Source of the DNA: Amycolatopsis keratiniphila subsp. keratiniphila
GTDB taxonomy: Bacteria; Actinomycetota; Actinomycetes; Mycobacteriales; Pseudonocardiaceae
Assembly: GCF_001620365.2 (NCBI RefSeq)
Contig: NZ_LQMT02000012.1
Span: 1-64,000, forward strand
Length of the DNA: 64,000 bases
Direction of reading: 5' to 3'
Part shown: positions 19,409-27,083 of the stretch, piece by piece
Layout: each line of letters begins with the position of its first letter
Numbering within the stretch: position 1 is the first letter of the stretch
Notes under the pieces: generated by a model
What the model saw: only the letters and a program-made list of their open reading frames with translations
The model's database searches: none
Told to the model about the DNA's origin: nothing
Position numbers and translations under genes: made by a program

Positions 19409-19887
19409 ACCCCATCCGTGCCCTGGTCGTCGCCGTGATCGTCCTGCTCGCCGCGGGATGCGGGGTGAGCCCGGACGGGCCCGCACCCGCGGGCGACGCG
19501 CCGACCGGGGTCTCTCCCGACGTGACGCTCTATTTCGTCGACCATCAGGGACAGTTACGGCCGGACCGGCGTGCCACCGGTCGGCTGGGTTCGGTCGCCG
19601 AGGCGGTTTCGCTGCTGCTGGCCAGTCCGGCAGGCTCGGGCCTGCACAGCGAGATCGAGCAGCTCACGGTCACCTCGGTCACCGCGAAAACCGGGCCTGG
19701 CGTGGTGGAGCTGATCCTGCCGCTGGCCCACTACGAGGTCACCCGGCGAGGCATCGACCAGATCGTGTGCACCGCACTCGGCGTCCACGTGCAGGGCGGC
19801 GGTCAACGGACGACCAAGGTGCGGCTCCGGTTCACCGTGGGGACGGAGGAACCGGCGCCGCCGCGGTCGTGCCCGCTCATCAAGTGA
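19405..19887 (+). CDS. GerMN-domain lipoprotein
   Basis: About 160 residues from GTG 19405, overlapping the kinase stop. Lipoprotein signal: [17 protein letters not shown], lipobox Cys19. The remainder ([44 protein letters not shown]) matches the GerMN domain, seen in lipoproteins such as LpqB that partner sensor kinases in actinobacteria. The operon position after the kinase supports an accessory role in signal sensing, which is an inference. Confidence 0.8.
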   Translation: MNPIRALVVAVIVLLAAGCGVSPDGPAPAGDAPTGVSPDVTLYFVDHQGQLRPDRRATGRLGSVAEAVSLLLASPAGSGLHSEIEQLTVTSVTAKTGPGVVELILPLAHYEVTRRGIDQIVCTALGVHVQGGGQRTTKVRLRFTVGTEEPAPPRSCPLIK

Positions 19888-19902
19888 GCATGACGGCCAG
19901 GC

Positions 19903-21093
19903 TCACAACCCGGTGAGGTCGACGGTCACCGGCGCCGGTGCGGGCAATCCCAGCCACAGCACCGCGAGCCCGGCCATCAGCGCACCGAACGCCCACCCGC
20001 CGCGGCGGCCCGTCACCCACCGCACACGGAATCGGATCGGGTCTTCGACGAGATACTTCGACAGTGCCGCCAAACCGGTCGACACGGCGAACACCAGCGC
20101 CGTCCACCACCAGCCGCGCAGTCCCGTCATCGCCGGGGAAAGCAACACGCACACCGGCCAGTGCCAGAGATAAAGACTGTAGGAAACCCCGCCCAGCCAC
20201 CGAACCGGCCGCCACGACAGGACACGGGCGACCGCGCTTCGTCCGTTGTGGACGCACAGTCCGATCAGCACCGCCGCCAGCAGCGAATGCGCGAACAGTC
20301 CGCCGGTGAACAGCCACGGGGAATTCGCCCCGTCGGCCAGCGACCACAACACCCCCAACGCCGCGACCACAGCCACCGACAGGCGGCCCGCGACCGCACG
20401 GGACGTCCGGGCCAGCATGGCCCGCACCGGCTCCGTCACCACCACGGCGCCCAGCAGCAGGGAAAACGCCCGGGTGTCCGTGCCGGTGTAGACACGGCTC
20501 GGATCCGCCGGATCGAACAGCGCCACCATCAACGCCACCGACAACACCGACCCGGCCAGCGCGGTCACCATCACCCGGCGCTCCGCCTCGACACCACGCG
20601 CGACGACGAGCACCAGCACCGGCCACACCAGGTAGAACTGCTCCTCGACGGCGATGCTCCACAAGTGCTCGAACACCCGGCTCGCACCGAACCGATCCCA
20701 GTAACCCGCCGAATCGGCGAGCAGATGCCAGTTGACCACGTTCAGCTGCACCCACGGGCCGTCCGACAGCGTCGTCCGTACGAGGTCCGGCGCTCCGGCC
20801 GACCAGACCACCGCGGTGACCACGACGAGTACCACGGCCAACGCCGGTTGCAGGCGACGGAGCCGCCGGCCCCAGAAGGCAGGCAGCGAAATCCCGCCGC
20901 GAGCCTCGACCTCACGCAGCAGCAGGCCGGTGATGAGGTAGCCGGACAAGGCGAAAAACAGGTCCACACCGAGGAAGCCGCCGGGCAATCGGCCAGTGTG
21001 GAACAGCAGCACCGCAACGACCGCGACCCCGCGCAAACCGTCCAGCGCGGGCAGATGCGGTCTGCGCCGAGCGACCGGTTGAGTATCCGTCAT
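19903..21093 (-). CDS. Acyltransferase-3 (OafA-like) integral membrane protein
   Basis: About 396 residues from ATG 21093; the frame continues upstream without a likely start. The N-terminal signature LPALDGLRGVAVVAVLLFH carries the catalytic-type His, followed by GGFLGVDLFFALSGYLIT, SIAVEEQFYLVWP and SYSLYLWHWPV. About ten membrane segments are visible. The family O-acylates extracellular sugars using cytoplasmic acyl donors. The nearby SGNH lipoprotein gives the complementary extracytoplasmic half often fused to such proteins. The gene is convergent with the two-component operon, with only 15 nt between stops. Confidence 0.9.
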   Translation of the reverse strand: MTDTQPVARRRPHLPALDGLRGVAVVAVLLFHTGRLPGGFLGVDLFFALSGYLITGLLLREVEARGGISLPAFWGRRLRRLQPALAVVLVVVTAVVWSAGAPDLVRTTLSDGPWVQLNVVNWHLLADSAGYWDRFGASRVFEHLWSIAVEEQFYLVWPVLVLVVARGVEAERRVMVTALAGSVLSVALMVALFDPADPSRVYTGTDTRAFSLLLGAVVVTEPVRAMLARTSRAVAGRLSVAVVAALGVLWSLADGANSPWLFTGGLFAHSLLAAVLIGLCVHNGRSAVARVLSWRPVRWLGGVSYSLYLWHWPVCVLLSPAMTGLRGWWWTALVFAVSTGLAALSKYLVEDPIRFRVRWVTGRRGGWAFGALMAGLAVLWLGLPAPAPVTVDLTGL

Positions 21094-21317
21094 GCCGCCG
21101 ACCCTGCCGTCGTGATGTCGGCCCGAGGCACTCGCAGGGTCGCGATCCGGTCGCAAAGCGGTGGCCGGCCGATGCGACGGGGGCTCGCGGTGAACCTGCT
21201 CCGGGTACTGCTGGAGCTCTTGCGTGTACTTCTGCGTGTTCGACGGCGAATCCGATTGTTAGCGTGATCTGGCGGGGTTCCGTGTTCACGAAGACTCTCG
21301 GAAAGAGGGTGGCAGCT

Positions 21318-21692
21318 GTGCAGAACAAGTTCGCTCGTGTGCTTGCCGTGATGGGGCTCTTCCTGTCACTTCCGTTCACCGGAACCGGGACAGCCGCTGC
21401 CGTATCCGCGGATGACTGTCGGCACTACAGTTTGCCTGGCCCGAGGCAGTCGGGCCAGGTCGCCGTTCTGTGCATGAGGATCAGTCCTTACCGCGACACC
21501 GCCAAGTATGCGGCCCATTGGACGGTCACGGGCGCGAAGGCCAACACCAAGGTGCTGGGCTATTTCGACGACAAGCTGATCAATCTCAGTACGAGCTATT
21601 CGTGGTGGACGTTCGACAAGGTCGTCACGGTCGGCGCTTGTGTGAACAACGAGTGCGGCACCTGGGTGGACATCTGGAGGAATGGCCATTGA
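21318..21692 (+). CDS. Small secreted protein, C-x(4)-C-x-x-W type
   Basis: About 124 residues from GTG 21318, with GAGGG about 9 nt upstream; GTG 21309 and 21282 are alternatives. Signal peptide: FARVLAVMGLFLSLPFTGTG. The mature part of about 95 residues has four cysteines and ends VGACVNNECGTWVDIWRNGH. The closing C....C..W pattern recurs in two small secreted proteins encoded at 42724 and 43334, so they look like diverged members of one secreted family. Function unknown. The region between this gene and the divergent acyltransferase should hold its promoter. Confidence 0.7.
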   Translation: MQNKFARVLAVMGLFLSLPFTGTGTAAAVSADDCRHYSLPGPRQSGQVAVLCMRISPYRDTAKYAAHWTVTGAKANTKVLGYFDDKLINLSTSYSWWTFDKVVTVGACVNNECGTWVDIWRNGH

Positions 21693-21857
21693 GGGGCGAG
21701 CGCACATCGCGCGTTCGCGCGGAGGAGTTGCCATGGCGTTGCGGATCAAGGAATTCCCCCGTCGTCCGGCCGGAGGCGAACGGGAAACGGTGGCCGTCGA
21801 TGGCGATCATCGTCGTCAGGGAGAACCGGATTCCGGTCGCACAGCAGGGAGACGAGT

Positions 21858-23486
21858 TTGGCGCCCACTCGGCCACGGGCCGGTCTCGGTCGCATACTGG
21901 AGGATTTGGGCAGCACGCTGGTGGAACTCGTTTGCGGCGACCCGGCGGGTTCCCCCGGGATCGGCGGCGTCGTCATCTACGACCCGCGTGACGAGCTAGC
22001 GCTTCCGGACAGCGCCCTGGTGCTGGGCGTCGGCGTGCACGATCGCGCCCAGATCGCCGGTCTGCTCGCCCAGCTGGGTGAACACGGCGCGTCGGCGCTT
22101 CTGGTGCGGTCCCCGGTACGGGCCGACTCGGTGATCAAGGAAGCGTCACGACGGTCCGGTGTCGCGCTGCTCGGACTGGCACCGGGAGCGTCCTGGGACC
22201 AGCTGGCCGCGATGATCCGGTCGCTGGTCGACGACGGTGATCGAGGGGAGATCGAGCGGGAAACCCTCGGCGGGCTGCCTTCGGGTGATTTGTTCGCCCT
22301 CGCCAACGCGGTTTCCGCGCTGGTCGGCGCCCCGGTCACCATCGAGGACCGGGGTTGCCGCGTCCTGGCCTTCTCCTGCGGGCAGGAGGAGACCGACACC
22401 TCGCGTATCGCGACCATCCTCGGCAGGAAGGTGCCGGCACGGCTCGCGAGAAGCCTCGAGGAGGGCGGCATTCTCCAAGAGGTCTATCGCAGCAGCCGGC
22501 CGGTGTACATCCAGGCCCTGCCGGTCGACGAGTCGGTGCTCTCCTCGCCGCGGGTCGCGATGGTGGTCCGGGCGGGGGACGAGGTGCTCGGGTCGATCTG
22601 GGCGGCCGTGCGCGCACCACTGTCGGAGGAGCAGGGCGCCGCGCTCCGTGACGCGGCGAAACTCGTGGCACTGCACATGATGTGGCTGCGGACCGGAAGT
22701 GACGTCGAACGCCGCTTGCGGACCGGACTCGTCGGCACCGCGCTGGAAGGCGGTTCCGGGGCGGCCGAGGCGGCGCGCAGGCTGGGGCTGGCGGCGCACC
22801 CGTGCGTGGTGCTCGCCTTCGCGCTCGCCGCCGTCCCCGGCGACGAGGCGCAGTACATCGCGGAAAGGCAGCAGGTCGTCGACGCGCTCGCGCTGCATCT
22901 GGGGGCGGTGCATCCCCGGGCGGCCACGGCTTTGGTCGGCGATGTCATCTACGCCGTCCTGCCCGTTCCCGGCGATGACGAGGCGGCGGAGGACCGCGCG
23001 GTGCGGATCGCGGCGGATTTCCGCAACCGGCTCGGTGAGCGGTTGAGCGTGCTCGTCGGCGTCGGGCCCAGCACGCTCGGCGGCATCTCACTGGCCAGGT
23101 CACGCACGGGGGCCGATCGCGCGCTGCGTGCGCTCCGTGAAGGGGGCGGCGGCCGGACGGTCGCGCGTACCTGCGACGTGCTCGCCGAGATTCTGCTGCT
23201 GGAGATGGCCGATCTGATCGAGGAGCATGACGACGCTCCCGCGGGGCCGGTCGCGCGGCTGCGTGCCTACGACGGTGCGCACAACACGCATCTCGTGGAG
23301 ACGCTCGACGCCTGGCTCGACGCGTTCGGCGACATCCCGGCGGCGGCCAACGAGATCTTCGTGCATCCCAATACTTTCCGATACCGGCTGCGCAGGCTGG
23401 CGGAGATCAGCGGGCTCGACATCGCCGATCCGGAGGCGCGGTTCGCCGCGATGCTCCAGCTGCGCTTGTGGCGGCACACGCGCTAG
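21858..23486 (+). CDS. PucR/CdaR-type transcriptional regulator
   Basis: The protein has 542 residues from TTG 21858, 7 nt after AGGGA. A PucR-like N-terminal sensory domain (VYDPRD..LPDSALVLGVGV, SVIKEASRRSGVALLGLAPG) and a GAF-like middle segment (VSALVGAPVTIEDRGCRVLA) precede a GGDEF-like segment. It ends in the PucR helix-turn-helix (IPAAANEIFVHPNTFRYRLR, then RLAEISGLDI). This family usually controls catabolism or secondary metabolism in response to small molecules. Its stop shares a CTAG palindrome with the stop of the convergent SARP gene. Confidence 0.88.
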   Translation: MAPTRPRAGLGRILEDLGSTLVELVCGDPAGSPGIGGVVIYDPRDELALPDSALVLGVGVHDRAQIAGLLAQLGEHGASALLVRSPVRADSVIKEASRRSGVALLGLAPGASWDQLAAMIRSLVDDGDRGEIERETLGGLPSGDLFALANAVSALVGAPVTIEDRGCRVLAFSCGQEETDTSRIATILGRKVPARLARSLEEGGILQEVYRSSRPVYIQALPVDESVLSSPRVAMVVRAGDEVLGSIWAAVRAPLSEEQGAALRDAAKLVALHMMWLRTGSDVERRLRTGLVGTALEGGSGAAEAARRLGLAAHPCVVLAFALAAVPGDEAQYIAERQQVVDALALHLGAVHPRAATALVGDVIYAVLPVPGDDEAAEDRAVRIAADFRNRLGERLSVLVGVGPSTLGGISLARSRTGADRALRALREGGGGRTVARTCDVLAEILLLEMADLIEEHDDAPAGPVARLRAYDGAHNTHLVETLDAWLDAFGDIPAAANEIFVHPNTFRYRLRRLAEISGLDIADPEARFAAMLQLRLWRHTR

Positions 23487-25333
23487 CGGAGCGAAGGGGT
23501 CGCCACCGGCATCGAGTCTCGTTCGAAGGTGCTACGCCGGCATCCGCCGTCGCCCGGCCGGAGGCGGAGACCGAGGCGCATCGCCGCTCGGGTCCTGGAC
23601 AGGTCGTCGGAGCAGGCTTCCGCCGCGACCGCCAGCCGGACCAGGCCCGCCATCCGGTACGCGTCGCCGTCACGCTCGAGCAGATGGGCGTCCGCCAGGC
23701 GATCGAGCACGTCTTCCGCTTCGTCGTCGGAGAGTCCGCCCAGCGCCGCCACCATCCAGGGCACATAGGACGGCGCGTCCGCGATCGCGAGCGCGGCGAG
23801 GAGCCGTCCGTCCCGTTCGCCGAGTGCCCGGTACGCGGACACCGGTCCGTTCCGCACCTGCGGGTCGCCTGCCGACAGTTCCGCGAGGCGGCAGCGAGGG
23901 TCGCGCAGGCGGGCGACCAGCCGGTCGACCGTCCATTGTGGCCTGCTCGACAAGCGGGCGGCCGCCGCCTGCAGGGCGAGGGGGTGGTGATCGCACAACG
24001 CCGCCAGCTCGTCGAGTGCCTCGTCCCGCGTGCCGATCAGCTTGTGCAACAACTCGGCGGAATCTTCAGGGCGCAATGGTCCGATGTGGACCATTGCATC
24101 CGGCATGCCGTGCAGGCGTTCGCCGGTGGTGACGACCATGGCGCAACCCGGCGCCGCCGGCAGCAACGCCCTCAGCTGTTCTTTGTCGGAGGCGTTGTCC
24201 ACGAGCAGCAGCACCCGGCGGTCGCGCAGCGACGACCGGTAGTGCGCGGCGGCCTCGTCGGCCGAGTGTGGTGCCACGGAGGTGCCGACGTCGAGCGCGC
24301 GCAGCACGCGCATGATCGCTTCCTTCGCCGACAGCCCGGCGAGATCGAGGTAGACCTGGCCGTCAGGGAACGCTTCGGCGACCCGGTGGCACGCGTGCAC
24401 GGCCAAGGCGGTCTTGCCGATCCCGCGCTGCCCCGTCAGCACCACGAGCGAAGGCCTCGCGAGTCCGGGGCGTGCCACCGCGTCGATGACCCGTGCCAGT
24501 TCGGAGGAGCGGCCGGTGAAATGCGGGACGTCCGGGGGAAGCTGGGCGGGCGACGGCCGTGACCCGGCCTTGGCGTGTTTCGGGGTGAGCAGTTCCTCGC
24601 TGGAGCGCAGAATCGCCCCGTGCAGGTCTCGCAACCGGGCGGCGGGTTCCAGACCGTGGAGGGCGAGAAGGTGACGGCGATAGCCCTGATAGACCTCCAG
24701 TGCCTCGACCTGGCGTCCGAGCCGGTAGTGCGCGGTCATCAGCAGAGCGATGAAGCGATCCTGCAGCGGATGCTCCGCCACCAGCTTCGCGAGCTCGCCG
24801 ACCACCGACGCTTCGGCGCCGATCGCCAGCTCCGCTTCGAACCGTTCGGCCAGGACGGCCAGCCGCAACTCATCGAGCCGCACCCGTTCCGGCTCGGCGA
24901 AGCCCGCGCAGGTGTTGTCGAGCGGGGTGCCGCGCCAAAGCCCGAGCGATTCACGCAGCAGCCGTGCTCCTTGCTCGTATCGTTCCCCGGCGTTGGCCGC
25001 CCGCCCCAGCGCGACGAGCCGCTCGAACTCGGTCAGATCGAGCCAGATCGTCTTCGGTTCGATGACATAGCCCCGGGCTCTCGTCTGCAGGACTTCCTGG
25101 TGCCCGTCGCATCTGAGCACCTTCCGCAGCGTCGCGACATAGGAATGCACCAGTGCCTGTGCCGTTTTCGGGGGTTCTTCCGGCCACAGCGCGTCGATGA
25201 TCCGGGAAACCGACAGCGGTTGCCCGCCGGAGAGGAGCAACGCGGCCAGCACGGTCCTCGGCTTCGCGCCGCCCAGTGGCAGCGCCGTGTCTTCCTTCCA
25301 GGCCTCGATCGCTCCCAGCAGACGGAATTTCAT
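23483..25333 (-). CDS. SARP-family regulator with NB-ARC ATPase (AfsR/DnrI type)
   Basis: The protein has 616 residues. An N-terminal OmpR-like winged helix (KPRTVLAALLLSGGQPLSVS, IIDALWPEEPPKTAQALVHS) joins the bacterial transcriptional activation domain (LDLTEFERLVALGRAANAGE to ARLRDLHGAIL). An NB-ARC domain follows: Walker A GQRGIGKTALAVHA, Walker B RRVLLLVDNAS, and HHPLALQAAAA. The TPR region of full-length AfsR is missing; the protein stops after a short winged-helix part. SARPs are pathway-level activators of antibiotic clusters. It lies 1.8 kb from the first gene of the RiPP cluster, so it may be cluster-situated. Confidence 0.92.
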   Translation of the reverse strand: MKFRLLGAIEAWKEDTALPLGGAKPRTVLAALLLSGGQPLSVSRIIDALWPEEPPKTAQALVHSYVATLRKVLRCDGHQEVLQTRARGYVIEPKTIWLDLTEFERLVALGRAANAGERYEQGARLLRESLGLWRGTPLDNTCAGFAEPERVRLDELRLAVLAERFEAELAIGAEASVVGELAKLVAEHPLQDRFIALLMTAHYRLGRQVEALEVYQGYRRHLLALHGLEPAARLRDLHGAILRSSEELLTPKHAKAGSRPSPAQLPPDVPHFTGRSSELARVIDAVARPGLARPSLVVLTGQRGIGKTALAVHACHRVAEAFPDGQVYLDLAGLSAKEAIMRVLRALDVGTSVAPHSADEAAAHYRSSLRDRRVLLLVDNASDKEQLRALLPAAPGCAMVVTTGERLHGMPDAMVHIGPLRPEDSAELLHKLIGTRDEALDELAALCDHHPLALQAAAARLSSRPQWTVDRLVARLRDPRCRLAELSAGDPQVRNGPVSAYRALGERDGRLLAALAIADAPSYVPWMVAALGGLSDDEAEDVLDRLADAHLLERDGDAYRMAGLVRLAVAAEACSDDLSRTRAAMRLGLRLRPGDGGCRRSTFERDSMPVATPSLR

Positions 25334-25458
25334 CGGTGCTCATCCCTGTCGTCACACGCTTGTCGCTTCGTCTTCGTATTCTTCAGTGCCGACCTGAGCG
25401 AAGGCGTTGTGGCGGGAGCCGAATCGGGCAAGTGCGTTTGGTGCCCGGAAACGAAGAC

Positions 25459-25508
25459 ACGCGAGACATCCGCGGCGGCGGCACCTGGGTGCCCGGAATG
25501 TCTCGCGT
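25459..25508 (-). terminator. Long-stem hairpin after the permease gene
   Basis: Arms ACGCGAGACAT (25459-25469) and ATGTCTCGCGT (25498-25508) are perfect 11-bp complements, extendable with mismatches, around a 28-nt GC-rich loop. It lies 75 nt past the stop of the minus-strand permease and upstream of the SARP gene, so it probably separates their transcripts. Confidence 0.6.
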
Positions 25509-25583
25509 GCCGTTTCGCCCTGCGGCGGGGGTGGCCGCAGGTGAACCTAGTGTGCCCGAGAGGTCTGGAAGAAACCTGGGAGG

Positions 25584-26966
25584 TCAGCCGGGAACGGAGA
25601 GCCGATCGCGACGACGGCCGACCACGCGCCAGCCGGCCACCAGCACGATGACGATGGCGGGCATCGAGTAGAAGGCGATCTTCTCCGCACCGTCGGAGAA
25701 ACCCATCAGCACGATCACCAGTGCCAGGAAACCCAAGGTCGCCCAGCCGGTGTAGGGCGCTCCCGGCATCCTGAACCGCGGGCGTTCCAGTTCTCCGCGA
25801 AGTGAGGCTTGCCGTAGCCGCATCTGGCAGACGATGAGGGTGGCCCAAGTGGACACCACGCCGAACGAGGCGATCGCGGTGGTGATGTCGAACGCCTGTT
25901 TCGGCACCAGATAGTTGAGAACGACACCGAGGACGTAGGCGGAGCAGGTGAAGAGGATCCCGCCGTAGGGGACGTGGTGTTTGTTCATCCGTCCGGCGAA
26001 TTCGGGTGCTTCGCCCTTTTCGGAGAGCGCCCGCAGGATCCGGCCGGTGGAGTAGAGACCGGAGTTGCAGGAGGACAGCGCGGCGGTCAGCACGATCGCG
26101 TTCATGACGTCACCGACGGCCGGGATGCCGAGCCTGGTGAAGACCGTGACGAACGGGCTCTCGCCCGAACTGTAGAACGGCCACGGCACGAGCATCGCCA
26201 GCAGCAGGACCGAACCGACGTAGAACACGCCGATCCGCCAGACGACACTGTTGACCGCCTTGGGAACGACCTTCCCGGGGTCCTGGGTCTCCCCGGCGGT
26301 GATGCCCACGAGTTCGATGCCGGCGTAGGCGAAGATGACCGCCTGCAAGGTCATCAAGGTGATCCCGAAGCCCGAGGGGAAGAACCCGTCATGGGCGATC
26401 AGATTGTGCGCTCCTGCCGTCGTTTCCCCGATCTGCGCGCTCGTGAGCACGAGGCCGAGACCCACGACGAGGAACACGACGATCGCCAGGACCTTCACCA
26501 GCGAAAACCAGAACTCCAGTTCGCCGAACAGCTTGACACTCAACAGGTTCACCAGCAGCAGCACACCGAGTGCGGCCAGCGCGGTGACCCATTGCGGGAT
26601 GTCGGGCAGCCACTTGTGCACGTAGATGGCCACCGCCGTGATCTCCGCGATCCCGGTCGTCGCCCAGTAGAGCCAGTACATCCAGCCGGAGGCGAAACCG
26701 GCCCACGGGCCGATGAACTTGCGCGCGTAGGTGACGAAACTGCCTGAACTCGGTTGGTACAGCACGAGTTCGCCGAGCGCGCGCATGACGAAGTAGCCCG
26801 CGACCCCGCACAGCGCGTACGAAAGGAGCAGTGATGGGCCGGCCTGCTGGAGTTTTCCGCCGGCGCCGAGGAAAAGCCCGACGCCGATCGCGCCGCCGAT
26901 GGCGATCATCTGTACCTGGCGGCCGCTCAATGCCTTGGTGTAGTCGCGGTCCGAGGAAGAACTCAT
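25584..26966 (-). CDS. APC-family amino-acid permease (AnsP/GabP-like)
   Basis: The protein has 460 residues and about 12 membrane helices. The family signature is complete: RQVQMIAIGGAIGVGLFLGA, ALGELVLYQPSSGSFVTYAR, FAYAGIELVGITAGETQDPG and SSCNSGLYSTGRILRALSEK. It belongs to the proton-coupled amino-acid transporter group that imports asparagine, GABA or related amino acids. It is in the same direction as, and just downstream of, the LanB gene, but a 117-nt gap separates them, so it could be housekeeping and mark the left edge of the cluster. Substrate is not predictable. Confidence 0.93.
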   Translation of the reverse strand: MSSSSDRDYTKALSGRQVQMIAIGGAIGVGLFLGAGGKLQQAGPSLLLSYALCGVAGYFVMRALGELVLYQPSSGSFVTYARKFIGPWAGFASGWMYWLYWATTGIAEITAVAIYVHKWLPDIPQWVTALAALGVLLLVNLLSVKLFGELEFWFSLVKVLAIVVFLVVGLGLVLTSAQIGETTAGAHNLIAHDGFFPSGFGITLMTLQAVIFAYAGIELVGITAGETQDPGKVVPKAVNSVVWRIGVFYVGSVLLLAMLVPWPFYSSGESPFVTVFTRLGIPAVGDVMNAIVLTAALSSCNSGLYSTGRILRALSEKGEAPEFAGRMNKHHVPYGGILFTCSAYVLGVVLNYLVPKQAFDITTAIASFGVVSTWATLIVCQMRLRQASLRGELERPRFRMPGAPYTGWATLGFLALVIVLMGFSDGAEKIAFYSMPAIVIVLVAGWRVVGRRRDRLSVPG

Positions 26967-27083
26967 ATGTCAGTCCTGTGGGTTCGATGGCTCGGGAAGC
27001 GCGGATGGCGGCTTCCGCTGCGACGGATGTCACATCGCGAGAAGTCATTTTGCTCACGGAGCCTGCAAAGAACCTGCAGCCGA

